A stretch of DNA of 37,149 nt from Methanobrevibacter thaueri (GTDB lineage Archaea > Methanobacteriota > Methanobacteria > Methanobacteriales > Methanobacteriaceae): NCBI RefSeq assembly GCF_015062905.1, contig NZ_SUTK01000017.1, positions 1-37,149 of the forward strand. The letters run 5' to 3'. Shown here in pieces: positions 8,356-16,300 of the stretch. Every line of letters starts with the position of its first letter. Position 1 is the stretch's first letter. A program made the position numbers and the translations under genes. Under the pieces are notes generated by a model, which saw only the letters and a program-made list of their open reading frames with translations, ran no database searches and was not told the DNA's origin.

Positions 8356-9257
8356 TGAATATCATTAAAAAACTCCCCATTCCAATTTCAGGACTGATTC
8401 TTGCAACACTATCCCTAGGCAATCTGCTTCAGGACATCCATCCTTATTTAAGATATGCATTCGGGATAATAGGTGCCCTTATTTTAATTTTAATGATATT
8501 GAAAATCGTCCTGTACCCCCAAAGCATCAGGGAAGACTTCAAAAATCCTGTCATTGTCAGCAGTTCAGGTACATTTTCAATGAGTTTAATGATTTTATCT
8601 ACATATATCATACCATTTATGCCAAGTATTGCATATGCTATTTGGATTATTGGAATTGTCCTTCATATTCTACTAGTTATTTACTTTACCTATCATTTCG
8701 TCATATGCAAATTTGATATTTCGACAGTCTACCCAAGCTACTGGATAGTCTATGTTGGAATAACAATGGGCGCAATCACTGCACACTTTCATGGAATTCA
8801 TGGAATAGACTTCCTGTTCTTCATTATCGGTTTTATTGGCATGCTGGCTACCCTCCCCCTTGTAATGTACAGAGAATTCATCTATAAGCAAATTCCCGAC
8901 CCTAACAAACCATTGACATGCATATTCACCGCATTATTCAGCATATTAATCTTCGGATATCTTAATTCAGCTCAAAACATTTCAATCGAATTTGTTTTCG
9001 GATTATATTCAATAGCTTGCTTATTCTACATATTTTCATTCTATAAGCTCATCAGCTATAGAAACTTAGAGTTCTATCCAAGCTTTTCAGCATTCACATT
9101 TCCATTTGTAATAAGTGCACTTGCTACAAAAGGAATTGTCGGCAAAATAAGTTCAAATATGATTCTAAATGACGTGCTGATATTCGAAACAGTAATAGCG
9201 ACAGTTTTGGTAGTCTATGTGCTGATTAAATATGCAAAATTCTTAAAAAATAGTTAA
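8355..9257 (+). CDS. TDT/SLAC1-family membrane transporter (TehA-like)
   Basis: The 300 residues are almost wholly hydrophobic, with about ten predicted transmembrane helices. The opening KLPIPISGLILATLSLGNLL is the conserved first helix of the tellurite-resistance/dicarboxylate transporter family (SLAC1 fold), and each later helix pair fits that fold (SSGTFSMSLMILSTY, PSYWIVYVGITMGAIT, YPSFSAFTFPFVISALAT). Family members move monovalent anions, sulfite or C4-dicarboxylates. The substrate here cannot be read from sequence. It is translationally coupled to the TatD-like gene (1-nt overlap). It ends just before a hairpin shared with convergent sepF. Confidence 0.85.
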   Translation: MNIIKKLPIPISGLILATLSLGNLLQDIHPYLRYAFGIIGALILILMILKIVLYPQSIREDFKNPVIVSSSGTFSMSLMILSTYIIPFMPSIAYAIWIIGIVLHILLVIYFTYHFVICKFDISTVYPSYWIVYVGITMGAITAHFHGIHGIDFLFFIIGFIGMLATLPLVMYREFIYKQIPDPNKPLTCIFTALFSILIFGYLNSAQNISIEFVFGLYSIACLFYIFSFYKLISYRNLEFYPSFSAFTFPFVISALATKGIVGKISSNMILNDVLIFETVIATVLVVYVLIKYAKFLKNS

Positions 9258-9258
9258 A

Positions 9259-9278
9259 AAGTAGAGAAGACTCTACTT
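9259..9278 (-). terminator. 8-bp hairpin between TDT transporter and sepF
   Basis: AAGTAGAG, loop AAGA, then CTCTACTT. On the minus strand the hairpin overlaps the sepF stop (9277-9279) and is followed by a T-rich TTTTTAACTATTTTTT, so it mainly suits sepF. It may also work for the convergent gene. Confidence 0.6.
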
Positions 9279-9804
9279 ATCCTTTATTAAGTACTTTAAC
9301 TTTCTTAGGAGATATTATAATTAAATGTTTATCTTCACTGCGTGCAAGCAATAATGCCTGAGCGCCATATTTTGATCTCATTTGATTTATTTTATCTCCA
9401 GCCAACTTAAAGTTAGGAGCACTTTCCTTTTCTAAAAATGATAAATCCACAATAACCGGATTCTTCTCTTCAAGAACCTGATCCACAATGTAGTTAATAT
9501 CATCGATTGATTTCGGCCTGATTAAAACAATTTCATAATAGGACTGTTCTGGAACAATCACAAAGTCATCAAAATCATCATAGACAGGAGTAGGTCTTGG
9601 GTGAGGACTGACAGGGTCCGGTTGCGGTTTAGGGGTTGACCTATACTGCTGTTGAGGATGTCCTTGCGGAGCATTATGATTTTCTTTAGGTGCAATTGCA
9701 TCACGGACAGAACCAACAATGTTTGAAAACTCCTCTTTCCATTTGCCACTTGATTCTGTTTCCTCAAATCCTAAACTTCTTTTTAAATCATCTGTGAAAC
9801 TCAT
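9277..9804 (-). CDS. sepF: Cell division protein SepF (archaeal FtsZ membrane anchor)
   Basis: Archaeal SepF tethers FtsZ to the membrane at midcell and has been studied in Methanobrevibacter smithii. Residues 1-13 (MSFTDDLKRSLGF) form an amphipathic membrane-targeting helix. A Pro/Gln-rich linker spans about 43-73. The SepF core is at about 88-170 (YYEIVLIRPKSIDDINYIVD, then NPVIVDLSFLE and a final LIIISPKKV strand). The length of 175 residues is typical. The ATG is preceded by GAGGAG and sits 5 nt after the stop of the DUF1611 gene, so the two are translationally linked. ftsZ is not in the window. Confidence 0.93.
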   Translation of the reverse strand: MSFTDDLKRSLGFEETESSGKWKEEFSNIVGSVRDAIAPKENHNAPQGHPQQQYRSTPKPQPDPVSPHPRPTPVYDDFDDFVIVPEQSYYEIVLIRPKSIDDINYIVDQVLEEKNPVIVDLSFLEKESAPNFKLAGDKINQMRSKYGAQALLLARSEDKHLIIISPKKVKVLNKG

Positions 9805-9809
9805 TTAAA

Positions 9810-10871
9810 CTACTCCTCTAAATATTTAAATATGGCATCTAACAATTTAGAAGCTCCATTATTGTAAACATCTTCTGCAGGCAAATTGAATGTATCCTCA
9901 AAGTATTCAGGACACATGTCCAAACTTGCATTCTTGAGATTGACTGAAAGACCAACAACTTTTGTTGGCTCCACTGCCTCAATAGCTCTAATTTCTTCTG
10001 CAATTCCTTTAGGTTCTCTGTAAGGGTGATTAGGCCTGTGTCCCACAATAACTGCATCAGGAGCTGCACCAATTAGAATGGCGGCAGACAAACCTCTTGG
10101 ATGAGGGTTTCCATTTTCAGTTAAACTGGATTGACCTTCAATAAAAATAATATCAGGGTGTTTTGTTTCTTCAACATATTTAATGGCAGACAATACTGCT
10201 GACGGTACATCCATAGCAGACAAGCTTCCTGCCCTAAAGTTAAAATCAGTAGGTTCTTCCAATCCCATCTCATCAGTGGAAATAATAGCAGGGTTCAATC
10301 CTCTTTCTTTACTTGCTATACCAAGCATTTTTGTAGTTGTCCTTTTTCCACATTCCTGTGATGTTCCTCCAACAAAAATGACCGGCGCTTTAGGAGTGTA
10401 TGATATTTTAGGTAAAACTTCACATGATTTTTTAGGGGCAATACCGGCAATTTTTTCAACAACATCAAGTCTAGGACCAATTTCTTTGATAACAAGGTTT
10501 TTTGAATCAGCAAATCTCTTTAAGGACAAATTCTCAGCAATGGACAATGATCTAAATGAAGTAATCACATTTAATCCTGCATCAATTGCCTGAACCGCAT
10601 ATTTCAATGCCGCACCTTCAGCGCCAATTGGAAGCATTATAACAAGTGATTTGGCATCAGGAGCATCTTTTAAACATTCCTCCAAACTGCCTGACACGAC
10701 TTTGCCGCAAAACTGTTTGCCTTGCTTTTTAACATTGTCGTCAATATAACCTACGGTTTCAATACCCTCGAGATTGGAGAATTTTTCTCCTCCACCTCCA
10801 CAACCAACGACAATGAATGGATTTAAATCCTGAATATCTTTTACTGATTTTACTGAATACAAAAACTTCAC
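9810..10871 (-). CDS. DUF1611 family P-loop protein
   Basis: The protein has 353 residues. The N-terminal domain is Rossmann-like (FIVVGCGGGGEKF, 19-31, with YIDD at 42-45). The C-terminal P-loop domain has GGTSQECGKRTT (168-179), STDEMG (198-203) and the acidic FIEGQSSL strand (243-250). Some bacterial DUF1611 proteins (DgcN) act on D-glutamate as N-acetyltransferases. I do not assume that activity for this archaeal form. The annotated start is GTG at 10871, but AGGGGTGA covers that codon. A TTG at 10862 (giving MYSVKS...) has ideal 5-nt spacing and may be the real start. The stop TAG lies within the sepF ribosome binding site. Pseudomurein contains glutamate, so a wall or division role is possible but speculative. 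Confidence 0.8.
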   Translation of the reverse strand: MKFLYSVKSVKDIQDLNPFIVVGCGGGGEKFSNLEGIETVGYIDDNVKKQGKQFCGKVVSGSLEECLKDAPDAKSLVIMLPIGAEGAALKYAVQAIDAGLNVITSFRSLSIAENLSLKRFADSKNLVIKEIGPRLDVVEKIAGIAPKKSCEVLPKISYTPKAPVIFVGGTSQECGKRTTTKMLGIASKERGLNPAIISTDEMGLEEPTDFNFRAGSLSAMDVPSAVLSAIKYVEETKHPDIIFIEGQSSLTENGNPHPRGLSAAILIGAAPDAVIVGHRPNHPYREPKGIAEEIRAIEAVEPTKVVGLSVNLKNASLDMCPEYFEDTFNLPAEDVYNNGASKLLDAIFKYLEE

Positions 10872-11010
10872 CCCTATCCTATAATTTATAACTTATAACT
10901 AATAATACAATTTATTATCATAATTATTTGATAAATTTTTTAAAAAAATGTTATTACTATTAATTATAATTTTTTTCATTAATAAAGTATAATGTTTTTT
11001 AAGTGAAAAT

Positions 11011-11024
11011 TACATATATTATAT
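11011..11024 (+). promoter_or_regulatory. Probable TATA box upstream of the 2-phosphoglycerate-kinase-like gene
   Basis: TACATATATTATAT lies 34-47 nt before the ATG at 11058. The expected start of transcription is near 11040, just before the GGGGGAA ribosome binding site (11044-11050). Confidence 0.45.
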
Positions 11025-11057
11025 TAATTATTAAAAACTTTTTGGGGGAACATTAAC

Positions 11058-12002
11058 ATGAGAAAGCCCTATGTTATACTAATTGGAAGTGCATCAGGGA
11101 TTGGAAAGTCCACCATTGCAGCAGAACTTGCAAAATCATTAAATATTAAGCATTTAATCGAAAGCGACTTCATAAGAGCAGTGGTCAGGGGAATCATTGG
11201 TAAGGAATACGCACCAGCACTGCACAGTTCATCCTATGATGCCTATAAAAGCATTAGAAATAAAAGCAGATACACAAGCTATGATGACCTTGTAGCTGCC
11301 GGCTTTGATGACCATGCAGCATATGTCATTCCAGCATTGGAAAAAGTCATCCAGAGGGCAATCACCGATTTTGATGACATCATTATTGAGGGAGTTCACC
11401 TGGTTCCTGGACTCATCGACATCGAGCAGTTTAAAGAGCATGCCAACATTTATTTTTTCGTCCTGAGTTCCGACGAGGAATCCCACAAGGAGAGGTTTGT
11501 CAAAAGAGCAGTTCAAATACACAGAGGTGGAAAACAACTGGATTTCTTTAGGGAAAACAGAATTATCCATGATCATCTTCTGAAACAGGCAAAGGAATAT
11601 GACGTTCATGTAATTAATGCCGAATCCATTGATAAAACCTTAGAAAGGATATTGTCTGTAATCAATAAATCTTGCACTTCAATAAATATGATCAATAGCG
11701 TTGATGAGCTGGAAGATGTCATAGACATCATCATTAATCAGAATAATGGAAGCATAGAAAAGATTACCTACGATATTAAAGGATTCAATGAACCACTTGT
11801 CAGAAATATCATGGTTTCAGATATCGAATCCGCCAAGAAATTCATCAAAAATATAAATGAGGATGAAAACAAAAAAGAATACCTAAACGAATTATACAGA
11901 TTATCAGAATATAGGAAAATGATAATCTGCGCTTCCAATCAAGAGAAGCTAGATAAGATAGTTAAAGAATTGAATGATAAGGGATATGTCTTAAATGAAT
12001 GA
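11058..12002 (+). CDS. 2-phosphoglycerate-kinase-like P-loop kinase
   Basis: The first 205 residues are a P-loop kinase with Walker A GSASGIGKST (10-19), LIESDFIRAVVRGI (33-46), a Walker-B-like DDIIIEGVHLVPG (around 106-118) and a lid-like KERFVKRAVQIHRGGKQ. This pattern fits Pgk2-type kinases, which make 2,3-bisphosphoglycerate for cyclic 2,3-diphosphoglycerate in Methanobacteriales. The usual N-terminal ATP-cone is absent. Instead there is an alpha/beta C-terminal region (about 210-314) that I do not recognise. The actual substrate is therefore uncertain. GGGGGAA precedes the ATG by 7 nt. The 3' end overlaps the ZPR1-type gene by 8 nt. Confidence 0.7.
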   Translation: MRKPYVILIGSASGIGKSTIAAELAKSLNIKHLIESDFIRAVVRGIIGKEYAPALHSSSYDAYKSIRNKSRYTSYDDLVAAGFDDHAAYVIPALEKVIQRAITDFDDIIIEGVHLVPGLIDIEQFKEHANIYFFVLSSDEESHKERFVKRAVQIHRGGKQLDFFRENRIIHDHLLKQAKEYDVHVINAESIDKTLERILSVINKSCTSINMINSVDELEDVIDIIINQNNGSIEKITYDIKGFNEPLVRNIMVSDIESAKKFIKNINEDENKKEYLNELYRLSEYRKMIICASNQEKLDKIVKELNDKGYVLNE

Positions 12003-12582
12003 TGAAACAATTAACGAAACAATTAACGAAATGATTATAAAATGTCCTGCATGCGGTGTTGAAGGTCTTGCAAAATCAATTATGAAGGAAATGGAGATAC
12101 CTCATTTTGGTAATGTAATGGAAACAACCATTTTATGCCCATCATGTGGATTTAAACACTCAGACATTATTGCATTGGAACAGAATGATCCTGCAAAATA
12201 TGTTCTTGAAATAAATAAGAATAACTTATCCATTAGGGTTGTCAGGTCACAATCCGCTACCGTCATTATTCCTGAAATCGGCGTGAAAGTGGAACCTGGT
12301 CCAAAATCAGAAGGTTATGTAACCAATGTGGAAGGAGTGCTCACCCGTTTTGAAAGTGCCGTTAAAAAAGCTTTGACACTATTTGAGGATGCAGAATCTC
12401 AAAAAAATGCAAAGGATACATTGAATCAAATTCAAGAGCTTAAAAAAGGAAATAGTACTGCTACACTAATCATACTTGATCCATTCGGACAAAGCAATAT
12501 CGTTAGTGAAAATGTAGAGATTTTTGAAATTCCTGATGAGGAATTGCACGATTTAAAAACAGGTTTTAGCCATATTGAATAG
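11995..12582 (+). CDS. ZPR1-type zinc finger protein
   Basis: The protein has 195 residues. The zinc finger CPACGVEG...CPSCGFKHSDI (about 18-56) is followed by the ZPR1 beta domain, with VRSQSATVIIPEIG and TNVEGVLTRFESAV marking the family. Eukaryotic ZPR1 binds eEF1A and assists its folding. The archaeal single-module form probably acts on aEF1A or a related client, which is inference. The start overlaps the preceding gene by 8 nt. The first 12 residues come from a 12-bp tandem repeat (12004-12027). ATG 12031 (MIIKCPAC) is an alternative start that would keep the whole zinc domain. Confidence 0.85.
   Translation: MNDETINETINEMIIKCPACGVEGLAKSIMKEMEIPHFGNVMETTILCPSCGFKHSDIIALEQNDPAKYVLEINKNNLSIRVVRSQSATVIIPEIGVKVEPGPKSEGYVTNVEGVLTRFESAVKKALTLFEDAESQKNAKDTLNQIQELKKGNSTATLIILDPFGQSNIVSENVEIFEIPDEELHDLKTGFSHIE
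12004..12027 (+). repeat. 12-bp perfect tandem repeat inside the ZPR1 start region
   Basis: GAAACAATTAAC occurs twice in direct succession and encodes ETIN-ETIN at the protein N-terminus. It is in frame (12 bp), so a copy change would alter only the N-terminal tail. Confidence 0.8.
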
Positions 12583-12599
12583 AATTAAAAAGAAGAAGA

Positions 12600-13037
12600 T
12601 TATTCTTCTTCATCTTCTTCATCATTAACTGAAAAATTAACAAAAGTGTCTTCTTCAGCAACATCTTTTAATTTTAATGTTCTTTGAACATCCATAGCTA
12701 ATGCATTACAATCAGCTTTAATAGCTTCTAAATGTAATAAAATTCTTTCTTTTTCTTGATTAATTCTTTCGATGTTAGTGTATGGATAAATTGATTCTTT
12801 AAGCATTTCGTATTCGATTGTAGTGTATGGGTATTCGTTCAATTGTTTACATACATTTTTTAACACTTCACCGAGGAAGATGTTCATTTCCACTTTTACC
12901 CTTTCACGAATCATCTTGTCATCATCAAGGTTTTCTTTCATCAAACGTACAACTTCAGCTTTAGCGAAAGGTAATTTTTCGTCGATGTCTTCTTCGAGAA
13001 CTGCTTCAGTTTCTTCAAAATTTTCTTCTTCAGCCAT
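12600..13037 (-). CDS. Small acidic protein, probable divergent histone fold plus C-terminal coiled coil
   Basis: The protein has 145 residues with acidic ends (MAEEENFEETEAVLEED and EDEEE). Residues 21-86 align without gaps to archaeal histones: KLPFA to ELPIA, R44 to Arg25, TTI (72-74) to KTI, EML to EDI, with the right helix lengths for alpha1, long alpha2 and alpha3. The DNA-contacting Arg/Lys positions of HMfB (10, 19, 53) are V, D and T here, and the Arg52-Asp59 clamp is missing, so nucleosome-like DNA wrapping is doubtful. Residues 88-125 form a coiled-coil-like helix. The start is supported by GAGGTG 6 nt upstream. Function is unknown. Candidates are a histone variant, a histone partner or an unrelated helical bundle. 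The histone reading is my inference from alignment by eye. Confidence 0.6.
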   Translation of the reverse strand: MAEEENFEETEAVLEEDIDEKLPFAKAEVVRLMKENLDDDKMIRERVKVEMNIFLGEVLKNVCKQLNEYPYTTIEYEMLKESIYPYTNIERINQEKERILLHLEAIKADCNALAMDVQRTLKLKDVAEEDTFVNFSVNDEEDEEE

Positions 13038-13261
13038 AATTACACCTCTTTTGATTAATTAATAATATTGAGTTAATTACGAACTTTTCAAAAAAATTAT
13101 AATTACATCAATATCTAAACAAATATTTATTGGAAGTTTTATATAAAGGTTTTGATTATTTTAAAGAAATGGACGATTATTCGGTCGTTTTTTGCACCAA
13201 GATATAAAATAATTAATCACAAAATTAATAATTTTGATACTTGAAAAATTTTGAAAAATCG

Positions 13262-13298
13262 TTTCAAAAAAAATAAAAATAGTAGCACAAGTGCTACT
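13262..13298 (-). terminator. Hairpin plus T-run terminating the adhesin gene
   Basis: AGTAGCAC (13281-13288), a 2-nt centre, then GTGCTACT (13291-13298). On the minus strand it starts 5 nt after the adhesin stop and is followed by ATTTTTATTTTTTTT, as in a classic terminator. Confidence 0.75.
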
Positions 13299-13303
13299 TT
13301 AAA

Positions 13304-16300
13304 TTAATTTTTCTTTGAGATATCGTTACCGCAAAATATCAGTGAAAATATCAGGCAAAGCATCAAAACCGCAATTGGATTAGCGGTTGGATGGATTTCA
13401 AGATTGCTTTTTAAGCCATTACTGGAATCATTAGGGCGATTCAAATTATCCAATGGCTTTTCTGTAACATTGACTGTCACTGAATTCCTGTTATTGGATT
13501 TATCATAGTCGAATGAATCGCTGGTCACCTCAACTGTATTTTTGATAGTGCCTTCGCCGATTGCAACAACTTGGATAACCAATTTTGCTGATTGGCCATA
13601 GCCAAGACTGTTGATTGTCCAGACATTGGCAAACTTATTGAATTTGCCTTTTGTAACCTTAAATGATTTTAATTTTAATAAGTCATCCAATATTTCACTT
13701 ACTTTAACATTTCGTGCAGTATCCGGGCCGTTGTTGACCACTTCAATGACATACTCTATTACATCACCAACATAGTAATGACGTTTAGAAACGGATTTTG
13801 TCACTGCCAAGTCGCTGGCGGGACCGACATTTATTGATTTTTGTGCCTTGTTGTTGGATTCATCTAAATCCAATTCATCAGCCCAAACTTCGACATTGTT
13901 GTTGAAATTTCCGGTTGAAACAACCTTACATATTATCTCAAGTGATTTTGCTTCACCAACTTTCAAGCTTTCAATTCTCCAAATGCCATTTGAGTAATCC
14001 CCGTTAGATTTTATGAATTGCAATCCTTTTGGAAGGATATCCCTAACTACAACATTTGTTGCAACATTCGGACCCTTGTTTGACACGATTAATGTCCATT
14101 TGATGATCTCACCGTATTTTGGAGAAGTCTTGTCAACAAATTTTTCAATTGACACATCAGCAATAGGCCTGACGTCAATTGAGTCTTCTGCATGATTATT
14201 GTCCATATTCCAATCATATTCCCTGGAGCTGGCCTCAGCATTACTAGTGATTTCGCCCAATTTATCTGAAATTGTGGTTATATTGAGATAAGCAATATCC
14301 CCGACATTCAATGAACCGATATTCCATGCACCATCCTCATATGTTCCGCTGCTTGATTCATATCCTGCAAATATCAATCCGTCAGGCAGAATATCTTCCA
14401 GAACCACTTGGGTTGCATTGTCCGGACCATTATTTTTTACGCTGACTATCCAGGTAACCTCATCACCGAATATGGGATTCTTGTTGCTGACATTCATCAA
14501 TACCTCCAAATCCACAGCCAATGGAACATCTATGCTTTCATTATCCTTATTATTGCTTTCATTGCAGTCATATTCATTGGCATGGATTTCAGCCAAGTTG
14601 ATGATCTTACCGGTTTTGTTAACCCTGCAGATTATCTGAATTGTTTCGACATCTCCATTGTTTAAACAGCACATGGCCCAAACGCCATTATCATAAATTC
14701 CTTTGGTGGCGTTATAGCTTACCAATATCAAACCTTCAGGCAATTGGTCTTCAACATAGACATCTGTTGCCTTATCAGGACCCTTATTTGAAATGACCAA
14801 TGTCCATTCAACCAAATCATTATAATTTGGAGAGGTATTGTTGACCAATTTAATTATATCCACATCAGCGGCCTTTTCAACATCGATTGTTTCATTATAT
14901 ATGTTGTTAGTAAGATTGTAATCATATTCACTTGCATTCACCAAAACAATATTCTGAATCAGGCCTGTTGCATTTACCCTGCATTCGATGTTTAATTCAA
15001 ATGATTCCTCAACGTCCAGCTCATCAATGAACAGTATTCCGGTAATCGGATTATAATCCCCAAGACTGTCATCATCAATCCAGATTAATGAATCAGGAAG
15101 CAGATCGCTAATGGTCACATTATGAGCCACATCAGGACCATTGTTTACAACTTCAATTGTCCAGGTTACAATGTCATTAAAGTTTGGATTTGAATCGCTG
15201 ACGGATTTTGTAACTGACAGATCAGATGCAGGATTGATAAAAATCCCCTCGTCATCTTCGTTATTTGTCAAGTCAGAATCATAATTATCGGAGGTGACAT
15301 TGGCATAGTTTGTAAACCCTCCGGTAGCTTCGACCAATGTTATTATCTCAATAGTTATAGTTTCGCCTACTTCAATGCAGTCAATGTTAAATATGCCGTC
15401 ACTATAATTTCCTTTAGTTGAAACTGAATCGACATAGGTAAAGCCATCCGACAGCAAATCAACAATCTCAACATTTTCTGCAGCATCAAGGCCATTGTTT
15501 GAGATTGTCAAAGTCCATTTAACCAAGTCATGATAGTTTGCATCGCTTGCATTAGCTGTCTTGACAATAGCCAAATCGCTTGAAGGACTTACAGTTATCC
15601 TTTCACTATCATTGTTGTTTGTTTCATCATAATCAAACTCGGATGCATTAACTGAAACCAAATTTTCGATTAATCCAGTGCCGTTGACGATACATCTGAT
15701 GTTAATAGTCGCTTTCTCACCCTTTTTCAAGGTTCCGACATTCCATATTCCTGAACCTGATGAATAGTCCCTGTCTGAATCGACATACACTAATGAGTAA
15801 GGAAGCAAATCATACATCATCACATCATGAGCGTCGTCAGGGCCATTATTTGATATTTCTATTGTCCAAATAATCTGGTCCCTATAATTCGGGGAGGAAT
15901 TTGAAACGCTTTTAGAGACTGACAAATCACTTGCAGGATTGACAAATATCTCCTCTTCGGCATGGTTATTTTCAATATCTGAATCAAATTCATTAGAGGT
16001 TACATTAACCTTATTTACAATTGTTCCGGTTGCATTGACAACAGTAGTCATCTGAAATGTGAATGTTTCATTAGCTCTTAAATCACCAACTTTCAATATG
16101 CCCGTTTGCTTATCATACTTTTCATCTGCTGTGGTGCTTATCAAAATCAGCCCCTCAGGCAAAACATCCTCCAATTTCACATCTGTTGAATCATTCGGAC
16201 CATGATTTGTAACGGTTATAGTCCAAGTCACCACATCCTCAAAATTTGCAACGCTCTTAGAAGCTGTTTTTCTGACCTCATTGTCAACCTTAGGACTGAC

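Noticed and set aside
12592..12611. GAAGAAGA/TCTTCTTC inverted repeat between convergent genes
   Set aside because: The right half is simply the poly-Glu coding tail of the minus-strand gene; a terminator role is possible but the symmetry is weak evidence.
13440..16290. CRISPR-like periodicity in the adhesin region
   Set aside because: The period is about 354 bp and falls in one open frame of protein repeats; no short identical repeats with spacers are present.
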